This document shows, piece by piece, positions 23,892-31,355 of a stretch of DNA of 39,114 nt. Source of the DNA: 66-474 sp040388785 (GTDB lineage Bacteria; Pseudomonadota; Gammaproteobacteria; Xanthomonadales; Rhodanobacteraceae); contig JAZKBD010000048.1 of the NCBI GenBank assembly GCA_040388785.1, positions 1 through 39,114 on the forward strand, read 5' to 3'. Each line of letters begins with the position of its first letter. Positions within the stretch are counted from its first letter, which is position 1. The notes below the pieces were generated by a model, which saw nothing but the letters and a program-made list of their open reading frames with translations, had not been told where the DNA came from and did not search any database. The position numbers and the translations under genes were made by a program.

Positions 23892-24941
23892 TCATTCCGG
23901 CGCGCGAAGGGCGTCCGTGAGCAGCTTGGCGGTCGCCTGCACCACCGGAATCACGGAATGATAGGCCATCCGGGTCGGCCCGATCACGCCGATCGCGCCC
24001 AGCACGTGGCCTTCCGCACCGTACGGCGCGCTGACCAGGCTGTAGCCCTTCAGCGGCTCGAAGCCGGATTCCTCGCCGATGAACAGGCGCACGCCGGGCG
24101 AACGCGCGCAGCCTTCCATCAACGCCAGCAGTTCGCGCTTGCGCTGGAATGCCTCGAAGAGTTCGCGCAGGCGCTCCATCTGCTGGCCTTCGTCGCCCGA
24201 CATCAGGTTGGTCTGGCCCGAAACCAGCATGTCGGATTCGGGTTCCGGCGCGAAGGTTTCGGCCGCCACTTCGACCGCGGTATCCAGCAGGCGATTCAAC
24301 TCGCTGCCCGCGGCGCGCAGCTCGGACAGCACGCGGCCGCGTATCTCGTCGATGCGCAGTCCGGCGTAATGCTCGTTCAAGTAGTTGGCGGCAAGCTCGA
24401 GCGCGTGGGCGTCGAAGCGCTGGCTGAGGTTCAACACGCGGTTCTGCACCTGGCCATCCGCGAACACCAGGATCGCCAGCACCCGCCGCGCATCGAGCGA
24501 CACGAACTCGATCTGCTTCAGCGGCGCGTCGGCCGCACCGGGTACGGTCACCAGTCCGACGAAGTGCGTCATCGCGGACAGCAGGCTGGACGCATTGCCC
24601 AGCAGTTCGCGCGGCGTGGCGAGGTCACGCGGCAGCTCGCGCTGGATCTGCATCACCGCGCCCCGCGGCAGCGGCTTCAATTCCAGCAGGCTGTCGACGA
24701 ACAGGCGCAGGCCGCGCACGGTGGGCACGCGGCCGGCCGATGTATGCGGTGAAGCGACCAGGCCCAGCTCTTCGAGATCGGCCATGATGTTGCGCACCGT
24801 GGCGGGGCTGACATCCAGGCCAGCCGAACGCGCCAGGGTTCGCGAACCCACCGGTTGGCCCTCTTCCAAGTACTGCGCGATCAACGCACGCAACAATTGG
24901 CGTGTGCGTGCATCGATATTGGACGAAGGCCGGTCGGTCAT
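23892..24941 (-). CDS. hrcA: Heat-inducible transcription repressor HrcA
   Basis: HrcA represses chaperone genes by binding CIRCE operators and is folded by GroEL. The 349-residue protein has an N-terminal winged helix with RQLLRALIAQYLEEGQPVGS and the signature VSPATVRNIMADLEELGLVASPHTSAGRVPT. It is followed by a GAF-like dimer domain with SAMTHFVGLVTVP, LVFADGQVQNRVL, FIGEESGFEPL and GAIGVIGPTRMAY. I chose the ATG at 24941; a TTG ten codons upstream is possible. It is first in the hrcA-grpE-dnaK-dnaJ group and divergent from recN. Its CIRCE target was not found in the window; the groESL operon elsewhere is the likely target. Confidence 0.95.
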   Translation of the reverse strand: MTDRPSSNIDARTRQLLRALIAQYLEEGQPVGSRTLARSAGLDVSPATVRNIMADLEELGLVASPHTSAGRVPTVRGLRLFVDSLLELKPLPRGAVMQIQRELPRDLATPRELLGNASSLLSAMTHFVGLVTVPGAADAPLKQIEFVSLDARRVLAILVFADGQVQNRVLNLSQRFDAHALELAANYLNEHYAGLRIDEIRGRVLSELRAAGSELNRLLDTAVEVAAETFAPEPESDMLVSGQTNLMSGDEGQQMERLRELFEAFQRKRELLALMEGCARSPGVRLFIGEESGFEPLKGYSLVSAPYGAEGHVLGAIGVIGPTRMAYHSVIPVVQATAKLLTDALRAPE

Positions 24942-25106
24942 GGTGCGCGGGGAAGATGTCTGTCCAATCAATACGGGCGGCGGCCGTGGAATGCAAGCGA
25001 AACAGTCGTGGCAGGAATGCCGGGCAGGTGACTTCGCGGCTCATGCCTCGCTGCAAAACCCAGCGTCCCATCCGGCTACAATCGCCTGCGCTTCCAATCG
25101 CCTGCT

Positions 25107-26894
25107 ATGCTCACCCATCTGTCCGTCCGCAATTTCGCCGTGGTCGAAGCCGCCGAAGTCGAATTCGGCGACGGGCTGACGGTGGTCACCGGAGAAACTG
25201 GCGCCGGCAAATCGCTGCTGGTGGACGCGCTGCTGCTGCTGTCGGGCGCGCGCGCCGACGCGGGCATGGTGCGCAGCGGCTGCGAACGCGCGGAGCTGGC
25301 GGCCGAATTCGATCTGTCCCACGCGCTCGCGACACGCACGTGGCTGGCGGAACAGGCGCTGGAGCCCGATTCCCGCGCCGATCGCGGCGACGTCCAGGGC
25401 CAATGCCGTTCGGCTCCAGGGGGTGTTGTCCGAGCTCGCCTTGCTGCGCCGCAGCGCCACGAGCNNNNNNNNNNGGACGAGGACGGCGCCTGCCGCCTGC
25501 GCCGCGTCATCGCGGCCGAAGGCGGATCGCGCGCGTGGATCAACGGGCGCGCGGCCTCGCTGGCACAATTGTCGGAGCTCGGCACGATGCTGGTCGAAAT
25601 CCACGGTCAGCACGAGCACCAGGCGCTGCTCGACCGCACACAACAGTTGCAGATGCTGGATGCGTTCGGCGGCAACCAGGACGCGCTTGCCAAGACGCGC
25701 GAACTGGCCCTGCAACACCGCGACATTGTCGCGCGCGAGCGTGAACTTTCCGGCGGCGACGATCGCGCGGCGCGCATCGACCTGCTGCGCCACGAAGTCG
25801 GCGAGCTTGAACGCTGGGCGTTGCCGGCTGACGCCCTCGCCGATCTGGAAGCCCGGCACAAGCGCCTCGCCAACGCAGGCAGGCTCGCCGAAGGTGCGTC
25901 CGGCTTGTCCGAATTGCTCGACGGCGACGGCGAGTTCGCCGCCGCGCGCATCGCCGCGCGCGCGCATTCGGAACTGGAAAAGCTGGCCGAGCTCGACCCG
26001 TCCCTGCAAGCCATCGTCGACATGCTGGACGGCGCGCGCATCCAGTTGGGCGAAGCCTCCGATTCATTGTCGCGCTACGCGCAGGACCTCGATCTTGATC
26101 CCGAACGCTACGCCGAGGCCGATGCGCACCTGACGGCACTGCACGATCTGTCCCGCCGCCACCACTTGCCGGCCGCGGAACTGCACGCGCACGCCGCGAA
26201 CTTGCGCGACGAACTGCATTCACTGGAAGGCGCCGGCGAAACGCTCGCCCAGCTGGCCGCCGAACGCAAGCAATGCTTCACCCATTACGGCACGGCCGCC
26301 AGCGCACTGTCGAAGCGGCGCGCAACGGCAGCGAAAAAACTGGGAGCCACCGTCACGTCATTGATGGGCGAACTCGGCATGGCGGGTGGATCGTTCGCCG
26401 TGGACCTGCAGCCGCAATTCTCCGGCGAACCCGACCCGCAAGGGCGCGAGCGCTGCGAATTCACCGTCAGCGCCAATCCCGGCATGCCGCTGCGGCCGCT
26501 GCGCAAGGTGGCGTCGGGCGGCGAGTTGTCGCGCATCGGTTTGGCCATCGAAGTCGCGGCGCTGGGCGCGGACAGCGTCGGCACGATGGTGTTCGACGAA
26601 GTCGATGCCGGCATCGGCGGCGCCGTCGCGGAAACCGTGGGCGCCAGGCTGCGCGCGCTCGGCTCGCGCTGCCAGGTGCTTTGTGTCACCCATCTGGCGC
26701 AAGTCGCGGCACAGGGTCACGCGCATCTTTCGGTCGCCAAGGTCGTAGAAGGCGAGGCCACACGCACGCACATCCGCGTGCTGGACGCGAAAGGCCGCAG
26801 CGAAGAACTCGCGCGCATGCTGGGCGGCGTCGAGATTGACCGCGAAACGCGTGCGCATGCGAAGAAGATGCTGGAGAAGGCGCAGGCGTTGTAG
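25107..26894 (+). CDS. recN: DNA repair protein RecN (SMC-like), with suspect sequence and an N run
   Basis: RecN is an SMC-like ATPase acting early in double-strand-break repair. It begins LTHLSVRNFAVVEAAEVEFG, with Walker A GETGAGKSL near residue 28. It then has AWINGRAASLAQLSELG and EIHGQHEHQALLD, two coiled-coil arms, the signature KVASGGELSRIGLAIE, Walker B TMVFDEVDAGIGG, and CVTHLAQVAAQGHAHL. Length is about 557 residues once a suspect segment is removed. After EQALE (codon 86), about 100 bases encode a stretch with no RecN likeness and run into ten Ns. RecN resumes at DEDGACRLRRVI. Joining at the shared GGA gives ALDEDGACRLRR, as expected, in frame. TACAAT at 25077-25082 is a possible -10. 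No LexA box was recognised upstream. Confidence 0.93.
   Translation: MLTHLSVRNFAVVEAAEVEFGDGLTVVTGETGAGKSLLVDALLLLSGARADAGMVRSGCERAELAAEFDLSHALATRTWLAEQALEPDSRADRGDVQGQCRSAPGGVVRARLAAPQRHEXXXXDEDGACRLRRVIAAEGGSRAWINGRAASLAQLSELGTMLVEIHGQHEHQALLDRTQQLQMLDAFGGNQDALAKTRELALQHRDIVARERELSGGDDRAARIDLLRHEVGELERWALPADALADLEARHKRLANAGRLAEGASGLSELLDGDGEFAAARIAARAHSELEKLAELDPSLQAIVDMLDGARIQLGEASDSLSRYAQDLDLDPERYAEADAHLTALHDLSRRHHLPAAELHAHAANLRDELHSLEGAGETLAQLAAERKQCFTHYGTAASALSKRRATAAKKLGATVTSLMGELGMAGGSFAVDLQPQFSGEPDPQGRERCEFTVSANPGMPLRPLRKVASGGELSRIGLAIEVAALGADSVGTMVFDEVDAGIGGAVAETVGARLRALGSRCQVLCVTHLAQVAAQGHAHLSVAKVVEGEATRTHIRVLDAKGRSEELARMLGGVEIDRETRAHAKKMLEKAQAL
25364..25464. other. Non-homologous segment next to an assembly gap in recN
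   Basis: About 100 bases immediately before the N run do not encode RecN-like sequence, and RecN continues across them if they are deleted. This is most simply a chimeric contig end. No second copy was noticed elsewhere in the window. On the minus strand it reads as an open, alanine-rich peptide, which might hint at its source. Confidence 0.7.
25465..25474. other. Assembly gap (10 N) inside recN
   Basis: A run of ten Ns between the suspect segment and GGACGAGGACGGC, where the RecN reading resumes. Confidence 0.97.
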
Positions 26895-26967
26895 GAGTAC
26901 GCCGGAGCGACGCCCCGTCTTTGCTTTTGCGCGCGACCGATGCAGCGATCGCGGCCACAGGCTGCCC

Positions 26968-27372
26968 CTACTTCTTCTTTTTGGGACGAACGTACAACAC
27001 CAGGCTGTGATCGGCGATCTCGTAGCCATGCTTCGCCGCGATCTCGCGCTGCAGCTTCTCGATGTCCTCGTTCACGAACTCGATGACCTGGCCCGTCGTC
27101 ACGTCGATCATGTGGTCGTGGTGCTGGCCCCGGTCCAGTTCATACACCGCCTGGCCGCCCTCGAAGTTGTGCTTGATGACCAGGCCCGCCGCCTCGAACT
27201 GCGTCAGCACGCGATAGACCGTGGCCAGGCCGATGTCCTCGGATTCCTCCAGCAGCAGCTTGTAGATGTTTTCGGCCGTCAGGTGGTCGTGGCTGTGTTC
27301 GAGGATTTCCAGCACGCGGATACGCGGGTGGGTCACCTTCAACCCCGCATTGCGCAGATCCTGCGTTTCCAT
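26968..27372 (-). CDS. fur: Ferric uptake regulator Fur
   Basis: Fur represses iron-acquisition genes when loaded with Fe(II). The 134-residue protein has a winged helix with LKVTHPRIRVLEIL and IGLATVYRVLTQFEAAGLV, then a dimer domain with metal ligands in HHDH (84-87) and later Glu and His residues (EFVNEDIE, KHGYEIADHSLVLY). The E. coli structural-zinc cysteines (C92, C95) are replaced by Asp90 and Thr93, so the CxxC zinc site is absent. Xanthomonas Fur proteins share this. The C-terminus is a Lys-rich RPKKKK. It is divergent from bamE, with 84 bases between the starts. No clear Fur box was recognised in that interval. Confidence 0.97.
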   Translation of the reverse strand: METQDLRNAGLKVTHPRIRVLEILEHSHDHLTAENIYKLLLEESEDIGLATVYRVLTQFEAAGLVIKHNFEGGQAVYELDRGQHHDHMIDVTTGQVIEFVNEDIEKLQREIAAKHGYEIADHSLVLYVRPKKKK

Positions 27373-27456
27373 GCCTGAACTCCGGTAGCGGCTCGGTGTC
27401 TGACGATCCGGCCAGATACCGCGCTAGTGTATCATTCACCGTTCGCCCCCCGACCC

Positions 27457-27912
27457 ATGACGATGCGCAAGACAATCCCTTCCCTCCTGCTCGCCGGCGC
27501 CAGCGTGTTCACGCTCGGCGCGTGCCACGTGATCTACAAACCCGACGTGCAACAGGGCAACCTGCTGATCGGCAAGAACGTCGGCGAACTGAAACCCGGC
27601 CTGACCAAGCAACAGGTCGTGGCGCTGCTGGGTTCGCCTTCGGTGGTCAGCCCGTTCAATTCGAACCAGTGGAACTATGTCGCCACCATGCAGCGGCGCG
27701 GCGGCACGGTCCAGGAACGCACGCTGACGCTGTATTTCGACAACGACACGCTGGTGCGCACCGACGGCAACTTCATGAAGGAAACGCCGCAGGAGTTGCT
27801 GCAGGAAAGTCACAAGTACGGCCCGCTGTATCCGAGCAACCTGACCAAGGAACAGCAGAAGGACCTGGAGAAGAAACAGCAGCAGGGCGGGGACGACAGC
27901 GGCGGCGGCTAG
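27457..27912 (+). CDS. bamE: Outer-membrane assembly lipoprotein BamE (SmpA/OmlA)
   Basis: BamE is a lipoprotein of the BAM complex that inserts beta-barrel proteins in the outer membrane. The 151-residue precursor has a signal peptide and lipobox TLGAC with acylated Cys23. The SmpA/OmlA domain shows NLLIGKNVGELKPGLTKQQVVALLGSP, NQWNYVATMQRRGGTVQERTLTLYFDNDTLVRTDG and a Gln/Lys-rich tail ending in glycines. I chose the ATG at 27457; another ATG two codons later works equally well. TATCAT at 27430-27435 is a possible -10. The stop directly abuts the stop of convergent rnfH (TAGTCA). The fur-bamE divergence is conserved in gammaproteobacteria. Confidence 0.93.
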   Translation: MTMRKTIPSLLLAGASVFTLGACHVIYKPDVQQGNLLIGKNVGELKPGLTKQQVVALLGSPSVVSPFNSNQWNYVATMQRRGGTVQERTLTLYFDNDTLVRTDGNFMKETPQELLQESHKYGPLYPSNLTKEQQKDLEKKQQQGGDDSGGG

Positions 27913-28200
27913 TCAGCCGCGGCGCGCGCGCTTCCGCCGCGCTTCCTTCGGATCGATTTTCAGCGACCGGTAAATCTCCACACGGTCGCCATCGCGCAGG
28001 GTCGCGCCAAGCGAGACCTTGCGCGAAAAGATGCCGATGCGATCCTCGCGGATCTCGATGCCGGGACGCGCATCGCGTATGCCGGATCGCTCGATCGCAT
28101 CCGCGACGGTTGCGCCTCGCGAAAGCGAAAGTTCCACCGAGAACGCGTGCTCCGCTTCGGCATGGACCACCGACACCGTGATGCGCGATCCGTCATGCAT
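27913..28200 (-). CDS. rnfH: RnfH/RatB family ubiquitin-fold protein
   Basis: A 95-residue beta-grasp protein of the RnfH (UPF0125) family. Visible features are ITVSVVHAEAEHAFSVELSLSRGATVADAIERSGI, then IGIFSRKVSLGATLRDGDRVEIYRSLKIDPKEARRKRA, which is the family signature. In E. coli the gene pairs with ratA (as ratB). Its function is unclear, and no rnf electron-transport gene is in this window. The ATG at 28200 lies inside the end of ratA (8-base overlap), so the pair is translationally coupled. Confidence 0.9.
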   Translation of the reverse strand: MHDGSRITVSVVHAEAEHAFSVELSLSRGATVADAIERSGIRDARPGIEIREDRIGIFSRKVSLGATLRDGDRVEIYRSLKIDPKEARRKRARRG

Positions 28201-28621
28201 ACATGCGCCTGGCTTCGGCGCAGAAGTCATCCACCATCCGGTCGGCCAGCTTCTGGAAGCCGACGCGCAAGGCAAAACCGGTCACGGGATTGCTGACTTC
28301 GAAATCGAGGTCCAGCGCTACCTTGCAGCCATCATCACCGAGCGGCGTGAAGGTCCACACCCCGTGCAGCCAGTCGAACGGACCGTCGACGAACTGCATC
28401 CGGATGCTGCGGGGACGATCGAGCGTGTTGCGGGTGGAAAAATGCTGGGTGATGCCCGCGAAACGCAAATCCAGCCGCGCCACCAGATGCTGTCCATCGT
28501 GTTCGGACACCTTGGCGTCCAGGCACCACGCGAAGCGCCTCGGGTAAGCTTCCACCTCGTTGACGAGATCGAACATCTGCTCCGGCGTGAAGCGGACCAG
28601 CGCCTGGCGATGGATCTGCAC
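28193..28621 (-). CDS. ratA: RatA/COQ10-like START-domain protein
   Basis: A 142-residue SRPBCC (START/COQ10-like) protein. It begins IHRQALVRFTPEQMFDLVNEVEAYPRRFAWC, the family signature, and includes RNTLDRPRSIRMQFVDGPFDWLHGVWTF and a C-terminal helix VGFQKLADRMVDDFCAEA that covers the lipid-binding cavity. Homologues are either coenzyme Q-binding COQ10-type proteins or RatA, reported to block 70S formation. The native role here is more likely linked to quinone or ribosome homeostasis than to a toxin system, since no antitoxin is seen. The start is GTG, with GGAGAG upstream. It is divergent from smpB. Confidence 0.9.
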   Translation of the reverse strand: MQIHRQALVRFTPEQMFDLVNEVEAYPRRFAWCLDAKVSEHDGQHLVARLDLRFAGITQHFSTRNTLDRPRSIRMQFVDGPFDWLHGVWTFTPLGDDGCKVALDLDFEVSNPVTGFALRVGFQKLADRMVDDFCAEARRMYA

Positions 28622-28683
28622 GGACTCTCCTGATTGCGCGCCGGCCGGCGGCGTCCCTGGACATATATTGCATTGTAACGAGC

Positions 28684-29175
28684 ATGGCGAAGAAGAAAGA
28701 AAAGGACGGCAAGGGCTCTTCGACGATCGCGCTGAACAAGCGTGCGCGGCACGAGTACCACATCGACGCGCGTTACGAGGCCGGCATCGCGCTGGAGGGC
28801 TGGGAAGTGAAGAGCCTGCGCGCCGGGCGCGTCAATCTCACCGATGCCTACGCGTTGGTGAAAGGCGGCGAACTGTTCCTGTTCGGCGCATCGATTCCAC
28901 CGCTGCTGTCGGCGTCCACCCACGTGGTCGCCGAGGATCGCCGCACCCGCAAACTGCTGCTGCACCGCGCCGAAATCGACACGCTGATCGGCGCGGTCGA
29001 GCGCAAAGGCCTGACGCTGGTACCGCTGGCGATGTACTGGAAACAAAACCGCGCCAAGGTCGAGATCGGCATCGCGCGTGGCAAGCAGGCGCACGACAAG
29101 CGCGCGACCGAGAAGGAACGAGAGTGGAACCTCGAAAAGCAGCGCACGTTGCGCGCGCACAACAAGGCGGGGTGA
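28684..29175 (+). CDS. smpB: SsrA-binding protein SmpB
   Basis: SmpB binds tmRNA and takes it into stalled ribosomes for trans-translation. The 163-residue protein has the OB-fold core (IALNKRARHEYHIDARYEAGIALEGWEVKSLRAGRVNLTDAYA) and KVEIGIARGKQAHDKR. The basic tail, ATEKEREWNLEKQRTL, becomes helical in the decoding site. TATATT at 28664-28669 is a possible -10, but it lies only 15 bases before the ATG. The tmRNA gene itself is about 940 bases downstream on the same strand, behind the oppositely oriented sulfotransferase. The stop codon abuts the sulfotransferase stop (TGATCA). Confidence 0.97.
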   Translation: MAKKKEKDGKGSSTIALNKRARHEYHIDARYEAGIALEGWEVKSLRAGRVNLTDAYALVKGGELFLFGASIPPLLSASTHVVAEDRRTRKLLLHRAEIDTLIGAVERKGLTLVPLAMYWKQNRAKVEIGIARGKQAHDKRATEKEREWNLEKQRTLRAHNKAG

Positions 29176-30021
29176 TCAGTACCCCGCCGGCACATACTTG
29201 AAGCGCTGCATCTGCTCGCGATGATTTTCCACGATCCGTTGCACCTGCTCCCGGCCCAACGTCTCGCGCCACTGGTTCGCGCGGCCCTTGAAGAAGAACC
29301 GCGTCTTTTCATCCACCGCTTCGACGAAGCCGTGTTTCTGTTCGAGTGACGCCAGGGTCTGGAACGAGGTGTGCTTGACCGCGCGTTCGATCCGCGCCTT
29401 GTCCTGGCCCAACCCGATCAGTTTCGCCGCCTTGGCGAAATGCTTGGCAGGCTTCTCCAACAGGTCTTCGTAACGCAATACAACGATCTTGCCGGGTGAT
29501 CGTTCGGCGGCATCGGCCCAGCCCGACACGTGTGTGGACCACGACCCGATCAGGTGGCTGACCGCGACCGCATCGTTGATCGAGGCCACCCGATCATCGC
29601 CAAGCCGTTCGATGGCTTCGTTCTGGGTCAGGCCGAAATGATGGGTCATGCTGACCGCGACATCCAGCGGATTGCGCACCACGTAGATCGCACCCGCCGT
29701 CACCTGCCAGTTGAACGTCGGATGTCCATCGAAGCTGCCGCTGAAGTTGTGCGTCATCACCAGCCGCGTGCCCTGCGCGCGTTGGGCAATCAATGCGTGC
29801 ACGTGTGGGCGCAACGCCGAGATTTCTTCGATCGTCAGTTCTGTGCTGGGCTTGCCAGCCAGCTCGGTGTAACGATCGGTACGCGATTCTGCGTCGGTGT
29901 AATCGCGGATTTCGTCCGGCCGCAACGGATCGGCACGGTTCGCGACCAGGTTGGCCAGGAACGCGCGCAGCCAGGTATTGCCCGACTTGGGATAGGAGGC
30001 GAGCCAGACGATATTTCCCAT
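29176..30021 (-). CDS. PAPS-dependent sulfotransferase
   Basis: A 281-residue cytoplasmic sulfotransferase of the Sulfotransfer_1 type. The 5'-phosphosulfate loop is YPKSGNTW (10-17), the 3'-phosphate motif is RNPLDVAVS (116-124), and RYEDLLEKP and the C-terminal GRANQWRETL (usual form RKGxxGxWK) are recognisable. The catalytic His is probably in MTHNFSG (residue 91). Such enzymes move sulfate from PAPS to small molecules or cell-surface sugars; the acceptor is unknown. The ATG at 30021 starts the family N-terminus; the 27 codons upstream are not family-like. It is inserted between smpB and ssrA on the opposite strand, and starts about 90 bases from the tmRNA 5' end. Confidence 0.9.
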   Translation of the reverse strand: MGNIVWLASYPKSGNTWLRAFLANLVANRADPLRPDEIRDYTDAESRTDRYTELAGKPSTELTIEEISALRPHVHALIAQRAQGTRLVMTHNFSGSFDGHPTFNWQVTAGAIYVVRNPLDVAVSMTHHFGLTQNEAIERLGDDRVASINDAVAVSHLIGSWSTHVSGWADAAERSPGKIVVLRYEDLLEKPAKHFAKAAKLIGLGQDKARIERAVKHTSFQTLASLEQKHGFVEAVDEKTRFFFKGRANQWRETLGREQVQRIVENHREQMQRFKYVPAGY

Positions 30022-30112
30022 GCGGACGGATTTCTCGCGATGAACGAACAGCGCATGATGCCAGTCGCCGCGATTGATTTCCTGCGCCGCGGCCCACATC
30101 ATTGGTCTCCCC

Positions 30113-30467
30113 GGGGGCGACCTGGCTTCGACGGGGGCTGTGAAGTAGCTTGGAGCATGCCGAGGGCGTCATCTTCCTCGTTAAACCGATGGCAAACAAT
30201 CAGACGCCAACGACGACGTCTACGCTCTCGCCGCTTAAGGCGTAAGCCCCGAACCCACTTGTGCTCGTGCTCGTGGATGTAGGGTCATCATCACGGGATC
30301 GCTTTCGGTTGCCGCTGGTCGGCCGATGGCCAAAATAAAACCGGCTGGTTCCGCGGTGCGCTTTGTCCAGCGTGCTGCTTCGGGACGAGATCGAACGCTG
30401 GACTAAGCATGTAGCGCCGGGCGCGGAGCGCCTTCGGACGGGGGTTCGATTCCCCCCGCCTCCACCA
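30113..30467 (+). ncRNA. ssrA: Transfer-messenger RNA (tmRNA)
   Basis: A single-piece tmRNA of about 355 bases. The 5' end GGGGGCGACCTGGCTTCGACGG pairs its GGGGGCG with CGCCTCC before the encoded ACCA 3' end to make the tRNA-like acceptor. GCATGCCGAGG follows in the 5' domain. The T arm reads GGGGTTCGATTCCCC. The tag frame starts with GCC at 30206 and runs to TAA at 30236-30238, encoding ANDDVYALAA, close to the E. coli ANDENYALAA. The remainder contains the pseudoknot sequences. It works with SmpB to free stalled ribosomes. The long open frames on the opposite strand here are not genes. Confidence 0.97.
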
Positions 30468-30477
30468 AACAGAAAAT

Positions 30478-30504
30478 GCCCGCCTTGTGCGGGCTTTTTT
30501 GTTT
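30478..30504 (+). terminator. Rho-independent terminator of ssrA
   Basis: GCCCGC (30478-30483) and GCGGGC (30489-30494) form a perfect stem around CTTGT, followed by TTTTTTGTTT. It begins 10 bases after the tmRNA CCA end. Confidence 0.92.
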
Positions 30505-30602
30505 GACGCGGGCAGAGAAATGACGCCCCGCAGGGGGTTCGACGAAATAGCCGGGAGCGATTTCGGACAGCCGAAGGCTGGCCTGAGCGAAGCGAGGGGT
30601 GA

Positions 30603-30618
30603 GGCCCATGGATGGGCC
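30603..30618. repeat. Palindrome with CATGGATG centre, copy 1
   Basis: GGCCCATGGATGGGCC: 7-base arms GGCCCAT/ATGGGCC around GG. Confidence 0.7.
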
Positions 30619-30679
30619 GAACACTGCGAAGGCAGGATGCCGAAGTGAACATCGGCGCAGCCGCTGGCCCGCAGGGCGA

Positions 30680-30695
30680 GCGCCATGGATGGCGC
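30680..30695. repeat. Palindrome with CATGGATG centre, copy 2
   Basis: GCGCCATGGATGGCGC: 7-base arms GCGCCAT/ATGGCGC around GG. The outer bases differ from copy 1, but both arms changed together, so pairing is kept. Confidence 0.7.
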
Positions 30696-30732
30696 GAGTA
30701 TTCCCCCGCCGCTCCGATCTGATCACCATCTT

Positions 30733-31353
30733 TCATCCATGCCGACGGTGATCACTGTCGTCCCGCATCCTCGCACGAAACGCCACGCTGATTCGTGCCG
30801 GCTGCTCTCGCTGAGTCTTGGGAATGCCGTGTTCGTGGGTGAGCTGCGAGGCATGGCTCATGCGCAGCAGGCTGCCGGGCTCGAGGTCGATCGCGATCGT
30901 TTCGTGGTGTCCGTCGATGGCGCGGATCAGCATGCGGCGCGCCGATCCGAGCGACACCAGCGTGATCGGCTGACCAAGCGCCAACGAATGCAGTTTGTCG
31001 TGATGCATCGCCACGCTGTCGCGGCCGTCGCGATACAGATTCATGCCAGCGTGCGTGTACGATGCTGGCGCGAAAGCTTGCACGCGCGCCAGCATGTCGG
31101 CCAGCGGCAGTGTTTCGGGCAATGCATCGAGCGCGTAACCGGCGACCAGCCGCGGCACGTCGACGACGCGGTCGTACATCGGCCGCTGCAGCGCCGACCA
31201 CGCGGCGTTCGCTCGCAGGCACTCGAACCACGCCTGCGCCGTGTCCGCATCGACGAAACGCGGCCAGTAGCAGATGCCGCCTTCGGCATCCTCGACCAGT
31301 TGCACCACGGAGGGAGCGAACAGGTCGTCGATCAGGGCGGACAGCGCGTGCAT
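30733..31353 (-). CDS. AlkB-like 2OG-Fe(II) dioxygenase
   Basis: A 206-residue homologue of the AlkB/ALKBH2-3 family, which oxidatively removes methyl groups from 1-methyladenine and 3-methylcytosine in DNA or RNA. Iron ligands fit His117-x-Asp119 in SVAMHHDK and His173 in LTHEHGIPKT. Arg187 and Arg193 in RISVAFRAR match the 2-oxoglutarate-binding RxxxxxR. NLYRDGRDSVAMH and PRFVDADTAQAWFECL are family blocks. The ATG at 31353 was chosen. A TTG at 31359 overlapping the dnaE2 stop as TTGA is an alternative that would couple the two directly. It is the last gene of the lexA-imuA-imuB-dnaE2 run, giving that SOS cassette a direct-reversal repair enzyme. Confidence 0.9.
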   Translation of the reverse strand: MHALSALIDDLFAPSVVQLVEDAEGGICYWPRFVDADTAQAWFECLRANAAWSALQRPMYDRVVDVPRLVAGYALDALPETLPLADMLARVQAFAPASYTHAGMNLYRDGRDSVAMHHDKLHSLALGQPITLVSLGSARRMLIRAIDGHHETIAIDLEPGSLLRMSHASQLTHEHGIPKTQREQPARISVAFRARMRDDSDHRRHG

Positions 31354-31355
31354 GG

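Larger units (their letters stand above)
30505..30732. other. Gene-free region after ssrA with CATGGATG dyads
   Basis: This stretch holds no credible gene. It has two palindromes with the same CATGGATG centre and different arms (30603-30618 and 30680-30695) and a second GGGGGTTCGA (about 30534-30543) like the tmRNA T arm. tmRNA 3' ends are frequent integration sites, but no integrase or full repeat of the tmRNA end was found. Confidence 0.5.

Noticed and set aside
28193..28621. RatA as the toxin of a toxin-antitoxin pair with RnfH
   Set aside because: The pair is a conserved housekeeping neighbour of smpB and bamE. A START-domain quinone or ribosome role is more likely, and nothing indicates an antitoxin.
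30440..30543. Repeated GGGGGTTCGA as a possible attachment-site pair at ssrA
   Set aside because: Only ten bases match, there is no integrase, and the interval is too short to hold an island.
30200..30736. Open frames opposite tmRNA, including a GGGNRTPV-like peptide
   Set aside because: Peptides of this kind arise from the antisense of tRNA-like or tmRNA 3' ends and are a known annotation artefact.
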